From: Lachnospiraceae bacterium
Lineage (GTDB): Bacteria; Bacillota; Clostridia; Lachnospirales; Lachnospiraceae
Direction of reading: 5' to 3'
DNA length: 6,130 nucleotides
Assembly: GCA_014804185.1 (NCBI GenBank)
Contig: JAAVAG010000038.1
Span: 1-6,130 of the forward strand
A model generated the notes under the pieces. That model had not been told where the DNA came from, made no database searches, and saw only the letters and a program-made list of their open reading frames with translations. The translations under genes and the position numbers were made by a program. Of the stretch, positions 1-5,819 are shown in pieces; position 1 is the first letter of the stretch, and each line of letters opens with the position of its first letter.

Positions 1-18
1 AAAATATATAGTTATGAG

Positions 19-52
19 AAAAAGCGATGAGCCGTTAGGGTTCATCGCTTTT
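19..52 (-). terminator. Intrinsic terminator of the thuA-like/oxidoreductase cluster
   Basis: An 11-bp perfect stem (20-30 pairs with 42-52) can be extended inward by a G-U and two G-C pairs, leaving a loop of about 5 nt. Read on the minus strand, the stem ends in a run of five T (positions 23 to 19). It begins about 9 nt past the oxidoreductase stop codon, which is where a Rho-independent terminator of that gene should lie. Read on the plus strand, the stem also ends in four T, so it might work in both directions for a convergent gene to the left of the window. Confidence 0.85.
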
Positions 53-61
53 CTGTTGATA

Positions 62-1165
62 TTAAAGAATGCCTCTGATTCCGTCCTCATTCATTGCATT
101 TTTTCGCTCATATGGGCTTTCCAGGGTGATAAGTTTTCCTTCCCGGCTGCTCTTTTCGAAAGCCGTCATGATCTCCAGCACGTGGAGAGTCTGCTGGCTG
201 CCTGCGCGCATGTCGCGGCCTTCCCGAAGGGCTTTTGCCATATCCGCCAGGCCCAGGCCGCGGCTGTTTTCTTTGTGATCAAAGACCAGAGGTATTTCTC
301 TGAAAGAGCCGTCCTCGGGCCGCAGAAGCATTACAGGACCGCCGAATCCGTTGGGATCCGGAACCCGGAGAGTCCCTTTTGTGCCATAGATCTCCAGGCT
401 GGCGGAGTTGTCATAATAGACGTCAAAGGTAGTGGTGATAGTGGCAACCGCTCCATTTTCAAACTGCATGATGCCGTTGACATGGGTGGGAACTTCCACC
501 TTTACAGACTGCCCGTATTGGGGCATGCTGGTGATAGTGCGGGTGTCAAAGCTTTTGGAAACTATGCCTGTGAGCGTACTTACCCTGCCCAGAAGGCTGA
601 CCAGAGCAGTTAGATAGTAAGGACCCATATCCATCATGGGACCGCCGCCATACTGATAATAAAATGCAGGAGCAGGATGCCAGCTTTCGTGTCCGTGGCA
701 GATCATTCTGGCGGAAGCGCCGATGGGACGGCCGATAAATCCATGGTCGATCAGCTTGCGGCATGTCTGGATACCGGCGCCCAGAAAAGTATCCGGCGCT
801 CCTCCCAGCATCAGATTTTTTTCCTGCGCCAGCGCTGCCAGTTCCTTTCCTTCTTCCAGGGTGGCGGCAAGAGGTTTTTCGCTGTAGACATGCTTGCCGG
901 CCAGAAGCGCTGCCTTTGTGGTTTCATAGTGTTCAAAAGGTCTTGTGAGATTCAGAACGATCTCGATTTCAGGATCCTGCAGCATTTCCTCCATGGAGGA
1001 ATAGCCTTTGGCGATTCCGTATTCTTTCTGGGCTGCGGCGGTCTTTTCCGGAATCAGGTCGTAGACGCCCGCAATTTCCACTTCGCGAAACAGTTCTGTG
1101 AGATTTTTCAGATAAATGCCGCTGATGGCGCCCAGTCCTAATATGCCTATTTTTACTTTTTCCAT
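62..1165 (-). CDS. Gfo/Idh/MocA-family NAD(P)-dependent oxidoreductase
   Basis: This 367-residue cytoplasmic protein is predicted to oxidise or reduce a sugar, sugar derivative or polyol using NAD(P). The N-terminal Rossmann fold shows GILGLGAIS at residues 7-15, an acidic residue ending beta-2 (D36), and the family EKP motif at 96-98 with K97 as the expected catalytic lysine. The C-terminal alpha/beta substrate domain follows, with GGGPMMDMGPYY at 173-184. D179 fits the conserved aspartate, but the residue four further on, usually histidine, is Y183. The length is normal for the family. The ATG at 1165 is preferred because AGAAAGGT (1173-1180) lies at good spacing; a GTG at 1174 would overlap that site and add only three residues. 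It lies 75 nt downstream of the ThuA-like gene with no terminator between them, so the two probably share a transcript. Family assignment is firm; the substrate is unknown. Confidence 0.93.
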   Translation of the reverse strand: MEKVKIGILGLGAISGIYLKNLTELFREVEIAGVYDLIPEKTAAAQKEYGIAKGYSSMEEMLQDPEIEIVLNLTRPFEHYETTKAALLAGKHVYSEKPLAATLEEGKELAALAQEKNLMLGGAPDTFLGAGIQTCRKLIDHGFIGRPIGASARMICHGHESWHPAPAFYYQYGGGPMMDMGPYYLTALVSLLGRVSTLTGIVSKSFDTRTITSMPQYGQSVKVEVPTHVNGIMQFENGAVATITTTFDVYYDNSASLEIYGTKGTLRVPDPNGFGGPVMLLRPEDGSFREIPLVFDHKENSRGLGLADMAKALREGRDMRAGSQQTLHVLEIMTAFEKSSREGKLITLESPYERKNAMNEDGIRGIL

Positions 1166-1172
1166 AAGATAC

Positions 1173-1180
1173 ACCTTTCT
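1173..1180 (-). promoter_or_regulatory. Ribosome binding site deciding the oxidoreductase start
   Basis: The minus strand reads AGAAAGGT here, about 7 nt before the ATG at 1165. The in-frame GTG at 1174-1172 overlaps this site, so it is unlikely to be the start. Confidence 0.6.
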
Positions 1181-1196
1181 GCCCGGTCAGACGGGC
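1181..1196 (-). other. Small G/C-rich hairpin between the ThuA-like gene and the oxidoreductase gene
   Basis: GCCCG (1181-1185) and CGGGC (1192-1196) form a 5-bp stem with a 6-nt loop. On the minus-strand transcript it sits immediately before the oxidoreductase ribosome binding site. No T run follows, so it is not a terminator. It could protect the RNA end or adjust translation, but a stem this short may also be chance. Confidence 0.35.
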
Positions 1197-1240
1197 GTTT
1201 CATATTTGATATAAGAGTGTCCTATTTTAAGTTCAGATGT

Positions 1241-1957
1241 CTATTTTTCGAAGCGTTCTGTGGTAAGGCCGTGATCCAGGGCATACTGTCTGCCCTCTGC
1301 CGCCCAGAGCATTCCGCGCTCCATCAGTTTCTGTGCCTGAGGGGATTTTTCGAACACATCATCGTGATGCCCCAGAGAATTGTAGAACACCCGGCCGTTT
1401 CCCCAGAATTTGGTCCATGCAACAGGCATATCCACAGGTTTATTGGATGTGTGATAATAGGAAACAACAGGGAAGCGAGTAGTTGCCAGTACTTCTACCG
1501 CTGGATCCACATGCAGATAGTACTGTTCGCTGCATACCTCAAAGTCCTCCAGACCTTCCAGAATAGGGCTGGAACCGTGGCGGATATTCACCTGATAATG
1601 GATGCCGTCTCCGCCGGGATGACTGACCCACTGGCCTCCGGTCATAAACTGCCATTCCGTATCATTTCGGAAGGCGTCGCACATGCCGCCGTGACAGCCT
1701 GCCAGTCCGCAGCCTGCGGCTACGGCTTTTGCGATATTTTCCCGTGCGGCGGGTTCGATGTCGCCCATCGTCCAGCAGGGGATGATCAGATCCATCTCCA
1801 TGACGTGATCCCTGTCCAACAGGATTTTCTGATCCGAATGAATCTCACATAAATAGCCATGTTTTTCCATAATCGCAGCAAAGCTGGCGGCTACAAGAGC
1901 ATGTTCATGACCGTCCCATCCGCCCTGGAAAATCAGCACTTTTTTGTCTCTGCCCAT
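1241..1957 (-). CDS. ThuA-domain protein (trehalose-utilisation type, GATase-like fold)
   Basis: This is a 238-residue single-domain protein of the ThuA family, which has a class I glutamine amidotransferase-like flavodoxin fold. Recognisable segments are KKVLIFQGGWDGHEH (5-19), the turn GLAGCHGG (84-91), GGQWVSHP (107-114), SEQYYLH (143-149) and the C-terminal block WTKFWGNGRVFYNSLGHHDD (181-200), which matches the family's closing strand and histidine motif. There is no signal peptide, so it should be cytoplasmic. In rhizobial ThuA/ThuB, the ThuA protein works with a Gfo/Idh/MocA oxidoreductase on disaccharides via 3-keto sugars; the same pairing is seen here. C88 sits in the nucleophile-elbow position of the fold, where many ThuA proteins lack cysteine. 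The start at 1957 has AGAGGT 6 nt upstream. It is the first gene of the leftward cluster. Its exact reaction and substrate cannot be read from sequence. Confidence 0.92.
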   Translation of the reverse strand: MGRDKKVLIFQGGWDGHEHALVAASFAAIMEKHGYLCEIHSDQKILLDRDHVMEMDLIIPCWTMGDIEPAARENIAKAVAAGCGLAGCHGGMCDAFRNDTEWQFMTGGQWVSHPGGDGIHYQVNIRHGSSPILEGLEDFEVCSEQYYLHVDPAVEVLATTRFPVVSYYHTSNKPVDMPVAWTKFWGNGRVFYNSLGHHDDVFEKSPQAQKLMERGMLWAAEGRQYALDHGLTTERFEK

Positions 1958-1963
1958 AGCAAT

Positions 1964-1969
1964 ACCTCT
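1964..1969 (-). promoter_or_regulatory. Ribosome binding site of the ThuA-like gene
   Basis: The minus strand reads AGAGGT, 6 nt before the ATG at 1957. A second purine block, GGGAGG (minus strand, 1975-1980), lies just upstream and is too far away to be the main site. Confidence 0.65.
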
Positions 1970-1975
1970 CTTTCC

Positions 1976-2007
1976 TCCCGGGTGCGCATACTTTTGTGAT
2001 CCCGGGT
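1976..2007. repeat. Paired TCCCGGGT direct repeat in the ThuA-like gene leader
   Basis: The 8-mer TCCCGGGT occurs at 1976-1983 and again at 2000-2007, exactly 24 nt apart. Each copy contains the self-complementary core CCCGGG, so the two copies could also pair with each other in RNA as a 6-bp G/C stem with an 18-nt loop. The gene-proximal copy abuts the purine-rich region before the start codon. The G/C-rich copies stand out in an otherwise A/T-rich gap. They could be a protein-binding pair or a leader hairpin; neither is shown. Confidence 0.4.
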
Positions 2008-2025
2008 ATAATCTTGTTTTGTGTA

Positions 2026-2055
2026 TTTACATTATAGCATTTGCCGTACTATAAT
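2026..2055 (+). promoter_or_regulatory. Sigma-A-type promoter for the AraC-family regulator gene and downstream genes
   Basis: A -35-like TTTACA (2026-2031, five of six consensus bases) and a perfect TATAAT -10 (2050-2055) are separated by 18 nt. Transcription would start near 2062, giving a leader of about 50 nt. Its -35 shares one base with, and directly abuts, the -10 of the leftward promoter, so both are unlikely to be occupied by polymerase together. Confidence 0.6.
2031..2039 (-). promoter_or_regulatory. Extended -10 promoter for the leftward ThuA-like/oxidoreductase cluster
   Basis: The minus strand reads TGCTATAAT, a perfect extended -10 element, predicting a start of transcription near 2024 and a leader of about 65 nt. 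No good -35 sits at 16-18 nt. A perfect TTGACA (minus strand, 2059-2064) is present but 22 nt away, too far for normal spacing. A weak or displaced -35 is what one expects of a promoter that needs an activator, consistent with the adjacent AraC-type gene. Confidence 0.6.
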
Positions 2056-2056
2056 G

Positions 2057-2093
2057 ATTGTCAAATGAGAGAAACATTTAGCCAAAAATTGTC
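2057..2093. promoter_or_regulatory. Candidate operator: ATTGTC direct repeats 31 bp apart
   Basis: ATTGTC occurs at 2057-2062 and 2088-2093, a 31-bp period of about three helical turns, so both face the same side of DNA. Each is preceded by a related word: CATTTGCC at 2038-2045 and CATTTAGCC at 2075-2083. The pair lies upstream of the leftward -10 and around or just after the expected start of the rightward transcript. That placement would suit activation of the ThuA-like cluster and self-repression of the regulator gene. Binding by the AraC-type protein is inferred only from position and repetition. Confidence 0.4.
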
Positions 2094-2113
2094 CAACAGA
2101 AAGATTTTTGCCC

Positions 2114-2965
2114 ATGAGACCTTTTTATGAAAACAAAAAGTGCGTCGTACAGTCATTCGAGTCCGTGAATCTGGAGTTTCCGGAGCATCTGCATGATCAT
2201 GTGGAGATATTGGTGGTTCTGAAAGGCAGCGTGGTGGTACAGATAATGGAAAAAAGGCAGGAATTGAAAGCGGGGGATTGTGCGGTCATTTTTCCGCAGC
2301 AGATACACAGTTACCATGCTCCGGTGGACAGCCTGGCGCGGCTGTTTATCTTTGAAGACTCTCTCACCGGTATGTATCTGCATTCTGTACGGAAATATAT
2401 ACCTTCCTGTCCATTTTTGACAGCCGAGATGATGTCCGGGGACAGTGCGCTTGCTTTGGAGAGACTGTATGCGATTTCCCGCATTGACAGGGAGAGACAG
2501 GGGGGAGAGATGCCGGACATTGCGATTTGTTCCGCATGGATTCAGGTGCTGTTTGCGCTGAACTGGTCCCGACTTGCACCCGAGAGACGGGAACGGTCTG
2601 AGGACATGGAACTCACATGCCAGGTGATACAATATATTATGGAACATTTTCAGGAACCTCTGACTTTGGAGATACTGGCCCGGGAAATGCATGCGAACAA
2701 GTATTATATTTCCAATATCTTTTCCGGGCGCCTGCAGACGAATTTCCGCCGTTATCTGAACCATATCCGCCTGGAACATGCCATGCAGCTGATGAAAACC
2801 AGCAGCGCCCCTCTGACGGACATATGGGCGGAGGCGGGATTTAACAGTCAGCGCAGCTTTAACCGGGCGTTTACGGAAATCATGGGTATGGCTCCCATGG
2901 AGTATCGGAAATCTGTTGTGGATGAGATGAGGCAAAAAGGAGGCAACGATGGCTGGTATTGTTGA
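2114..2965 (+). CDS. AraC-family transcriptional regulator with cupin sensor domain
   Basis: This 283-residue regulator probably binds a sugar ligand and controls the divergent clusters. Residues about 10-80 form an AraC-type cupin domain, with the histidine-rich strand FPEHLHDHVEI (22-32) and the turn LKAGDCAVIFPQQIHSY (51-67). The C-terminal DNA-binding domain has two helix-turn-helix units: LTLEILAREMHANKYYISNIF (183-203) and LTDIWAEAGFNSQRSFNRAFT (234-254), ending with the family motif GMAPMEYR (258-265). The length is typical. The ATG at 2114 is preferred; an in-frame TTG at 2108 adds only two residues. The only upstream purine stretch, AGAAAG near 2098-2103, is a weak ribosome binding site, suggesting low expression. 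The 3' end overlaps the mannosidase gene by 17 nt. The ligand is unknown, but a mannoside or derivative is the natural guess from context. Confidence 0.94.
   Translation: MRPFYENKKCVVQSFESVNLEFPEHLHDHVEILVVLKGSVVVQIMEKRQELKAGDCAVIFPQQIHSYHAPVDSLARLFIFEDSLTGMYLHSVRKYIPSCPFLTAEMMSGDSALALERLYAISRIDRERQGGEMPDIAICSAWIQVLFALNWSRLAPERRERSEDMELTCQVIQYIMEHFQEPLTLEILAREMHANKYYISNIFSGRLQTNFRRYLNHIRLEHAMQLMKTSSAPLTDIWAEAGFNSQRSFNRAFTEIMGMAPMEYRKSVVDEMRQKGGNDGWYC
2936..2943 (+). promoter_or_regulatory. Strong ribosome binding site of the mannosidase gene, inside the regulator gene
   Basis: AAAGGAGG ends 5 nt before the ATG at 2949 and is near-perfectly complementary to the 16S rRNA 3' end. It is encoded within the last codons of the AraC-type regulator, so regulator and enzyme translation are probably coupled. 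It fixes the mannosidase start. It is much stronger than the regulator's own site. Confidence 0.8.
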
Positions 2966-5798
2966 AAAATTTATAAAATTGAAGACATCCATTGGAGGAA
3001 ACCGGGAAAAGACGGAGTATGAGGATACCTTTGGAATGCCAAAAGAAGAGCAGATGCATATTACACGCCCCAACAGGGCCGACACCAGAATCATCAGCGA
3101 ACTGGAGTTTGCCATGCATCTTTCGGAAACGGAGGACGGGCGTTATGACAGTATCCTGGAACGGGCATTGGATTTTCTGCTGGATAAGATAAATGCCCAG
3201 GGAGCTCTTGTCAATCAGGATTGTGAAGCGGCGGAAGAGATGCTTGCACCCATGGCACAGGAGGCGAAGAGTTATAAGCTGATTCTGGCTGCTCATGCCC
3301 ATATCGATATGAACTGGATGTGGAGTTTTAACGAGACCGTGGCGGTGACGCTGGCCACATTCCGTTCCATATTGAACATTATGGAGCAGTATCCGGAGTT
3401 CTGCTATTCCCAGTCGCAGGGAGCCGTATACAGGATCGTGGAGGAATATGATCCGGAGATGATGGAGGAGATCAAAAAAAGGATCGCGGAGGGGCGCTGG
3501 GAAGTGACCGCTTCCGCCTGGGTGGAGACAGACAAGAACATGCCCACAGGGGAGTCTCTGCTGCGTCATATTCAGTATACAAAAGAGTACATGAAAAGGG
3601 TGTGGGATGTGGACGGACTGGAGGTGGATTTTTCTCCGGATACCTTTGGACACAGCGCAAATGTGCCGGAGATTGACCGGTTCGGCGAAGTGAAGTATTA
3701 TTACCATTGCCGGGGAAACGGAGGTAAGGAAATCCTCTATCGCTATAGAGCGCCCTCCGGAAAGGATGTTCTGGCCTACCGGGAGCCCAACTGGTATAAC
3801 GGCGCCATTACGCCCCATATGGCGGCGGGATTTCCCGAGATCAGTAAGCGGTGCATGGGACTGCGCACGGGCCTGGTGGTTTATGGCGTGGGAGATCACG
3901 GCGGCGGGCCCACCAGGAGGGATGTGGAGCGGGCGCTGGAGATGATGGAGTGGCCCATCTATCCCCGGATTCAGTTCGGTACTTTTCATGCGTTTTTCAA
4001 AGAGGCGGAAAGTCTGTGGGAGAAGCTGCCGGTGGTGGAAAGAGAACTCAATTATTTTGCGCCGGGATGTTATACCACGCAGAGCAGAATCAAGAGAGCA
4101 AACCGACGTCTGGAGGCGGCGCTTCTGGATGCGGAGGCATTGTCCGTGATGGCGGGAGAATTTACGGGCTTTGGATTTGCAAAAGAGAAAATGGAGAAAG
4201 CATGGCGGGATGTGCTGTTTACTCATTTTCATGATATTCTCACAGGTTCCTGTGTGCAGGATTCCAGAGAACATGCCATGGGGCTGTTCCAGACTTCCAT
4301 GGCGACGGCCAATACCCAGATGCAGAAAGCAATGAGTTCCATCAGCCGCAGTATTGATACATCCTCCGTTCCAGTGGATGTGGATCCATATTACAGCCAG
4401 TCGGAGGGCGCGGGAGCGGGCTACGGAATTGAGAATTTCATCGGCGTCCCCAGCACGGAGCGTGGCGGCGGACGCACCCGGATCTTTCATATTTTCAATA
4501 CACTGTCCTGGCAGCGGAGACAGACGGCGGAACTGACCGTCTGGGACTGGACGGGAGATCTGCGGAGGATCCGTGTGACGGATCATCAGGGGAAAGATAT
4601 CCAATTTCAGCTATTGGACAAAGAGACGCAGCATTATTGGAGCCACAGATATATACGTGTACTGGTGGATGTGACAGTTCCGGCTCTTGGATATACCACA
4701 GTGGTGCTTTCCGAGAGAGAGCCGGAGACGTATCCGGTCTATTTTCAGGAGAGAGAGCACGTAGCCAGGGTGTTTGATGATTACATATTGGAAAACGATC
4801 GGATATCGGCCAGAATCGCATCGTCTTCCGGGCGCATTGTGTCTGTGCGCGACAAGAACACCGGTGTGGAGATGATCGGACAAAAAGGCGGTGCGGGATT
4901 TACCTATATTGAGACTGAGACCGCCTCCTCCAGCGCATGGGACATCGGCAGATATATCCGAGAACTGCCTGTGGAACGCTGTCTGAAACTGGAACTTACA
5001 GCGGATGGGCCTCTGCGAAAGAGCGTAAAGGCGAACTGGCAGATTGCGGATTCCAAGATAGAGGCGACATACAGCCTGGATCAGTATGAGACCGCCGTAA
5101 AAGTGGAAGTGAAAGCGGATTGGCATGAGAGCGGAAGCGATATCGTTCCGGTTCTGGAGTACCGCATCCCTCTGGCTTATGAGCCGGAAGATTACCAATA
5201 TGATATTCCGGCTGGCGTTATTCGGAGAAAAGCTTTGCATGGCGATGTGCCGGGGCTGCAGTATGGAATGGCACGGCGCGGGGAAAATCCCTGTATGGTT
5301 CTGATCAGTGACAGCAAATACGGCTACAGGGCGGAGGGGCAGAAACTGGCGACGACTCTGATCAACAGTGCAACCTACCCGGATCCTTATCCCGAGAGAG
5401 GAATCCACCACATTACGCTGTGGCTCGGCACATGCGATGCGGATGCCCGGAAAGCGGAGCAGATGGCCACATCCTGCAATCACAGTCTGTTTTGCCAGCC
5501 CTCTAACGCTCATCATGGCACACTGCCTATGGAGAGCGGACTGTTTCGGACTGAAGCGGAGCATACAGTGATTTCGGCCGTTCTGCCGGGAGAGAATAGG
5601 AAGATATTGGTTCGTGTTTATGAGACGGCAGGAAAAAAAGAAACCGTCAGGCTGGAATTTGGATCCGGCGTGGCCGTGGCCAGACTTGTCAATCTGCTGG
5701 GGAAAGAGCAGGCGGCGGAAGTGACGGTTTCGGGAAACAGGGCTATATTTGTCGTAGAACCCTATGCGCTCTCGGAGGCCGAGATCGAACTTGTTTGA
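2949..5798 (+). CDS. Family GH38 alpha-mannosidase
   Basis: This 949-residue zinc-dependent retaining glycosidase should release alpha-linked mannose from oligosaccharides or glycosides. The catalytic domain begins near residue 112 with HAHIDMNWMW (116-125), giving the zinc ligands H118 and D120. PDTFGHSANVPEI (230-242) supplies the catalytic nucleophile and zinc ligand D231. GVGDHGGGPT (313-322) is another family loop. The helical middle domain, about 370-450, carries FTHFHDILTG (424-433), with H428 as the fourth zinc ligand. Beta-rich GH38 C-terminal domains fill about 510-949, including YDIPAGVIRR (751-760) and YPDPYPERGIHH (810-821). All key residues are present and the length is normal for bacterial members. 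There is no signal peptide or membrane segment, so it is likely cytoplasmic and acts on imported substrate. It overlaps the regulator gene by 17 nt, and the next gene follows after 21 nt. Linkage preference cannot be read from sequence. Confidence 0.96.
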   Translation: MAGIVEKFIKLKTSIGGNREKTEYEDTFGMPKEEQMHITRPNRADTRIISELEFAMHLSETEDGRYDSILERALDFLLDKINAQGALVNQDCEAAEEMLAPMAQEAKSYKLILAAHAHIDMNWMWSFNETVAVTLATFRSILNIMEQYPEFCYSQSQGAVYRIVEEYDPEMMEEIKKRIAEGRWEVTASAWVETDKNMPTGESLLRHIQYTKEYMKRVWDVDGLEVDFSPDTFGHSANVPEIDRFGEVKYYYHCRGNGGKEILYRYRAPSGKDVLAYREPNWYNGAITPHMAAGFPEISKRCMGLRTGLVVYGVGDHGGGPTRRDVERALEMMEWPIYPRIQFGTFHAFFKEAESLWEKLPVVERELNYFAPGCYTTQSRIKRANRRLEAALLDAEALSVMAGEFTGFGFAKEKMEKAWRDVLFTHFHDILTGSCVQDSREHAMGLFQTSMATANTQMQKAMSSISRSIDTSSVPVDVDPYYSQSEGAGAGYGIENFIGVPSTERGGGRTRIFHIFNTLSWQRRQTAELTVWDWTGDLRRIRVTDHQGKDIQFQLLDKETQHYWSHRYIRVLVDVTVPALGYTTVVLSEREPETYPVYFQEREHVARVFDDYILENDRISARIASSSGRIVSVRDKNTGVEMIGQKGGAGFTYIETETASSSAWDIGRYIRELPVERCLKLELTADGPLRKSVKANWQIADSKIEATYSLDQYETAVKVEVKADWHESGSDIVPVLEYRIPLAYEPEDYQYDIPAGVIRRKALHGDVPGLQYGMARRGENPCMVLISDSKYGYRAEGQKLATTLINSATYPDPYPERGIHHITLWLGTCDADARKAEQMATSCNHSLFCQPSNAHHGTLPMESGLFRTEAEHTVISAVLPGENRKILVRVYETAGKKETVRLEFGSGVAVARLVNLLGKEQAAEVTVSGNRAIFVVEPYALSEAEIELV

Positions 5799-5819
5799 GC
5801 CATTTAACGGAGGGTTGAG

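Noticed and set aside
14..613. Plus-strand open frames opposite the oxidoreductase and ThuA-like genes (also 677-1141 and 1217-1852)
   Set aside because: The minus-strand frames carry complete family motifs and good start sites; the plus-strand translations show none, and the first would even start within the terminator stem.
1181..1196. Hairpin between the ThuA-like and oxidoreductase genes as a terminator
   Set aside because: The stem is only 5 bp and on the minus strand it is followed by GCAGAAAGG rather than a T run, so readthrough into the oxidoreductase gene is expected.
2007..2012. A second plus-strand TATAAT in the divergent gap
   Set aside because: No -35-like hexamer at 16-19 nt upstream and no TG extension, so it is less likely to be a promoter than the element at 2050-2055.
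2108..2113. TTG start for the AraC-type regulator two codons upstream
   Set aside because: The ATG at 2114 gives the usual N-terminus, and the only purine stretch nearby is too close to the TTG to serve it well.
2153..3115. A 320-codon minus-strand open frame opposite the AraC-type regulator
   Set aside because: It spans the regulator gene and the start of the mannosidase gene, both well supported on the other strand.
2880..4604. A 574-codon open frame on the minus strand opposite the mannosidase gene
   Set aside because: It lies antisense to unmistakable GH38 coding sequence with all catalytic motifs, its translation is rich in His, Arg, Cys and Pro with no recognisable domain, and it has no convincing ribosome site. 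It is a by-product of codon bias.
4611..5564. A 317-codon open frame on the minus strand opposite the mannosidase C-terminal half
   Set aside because: Same reasoning: no domain, unusual composition, fully inside a real gene.
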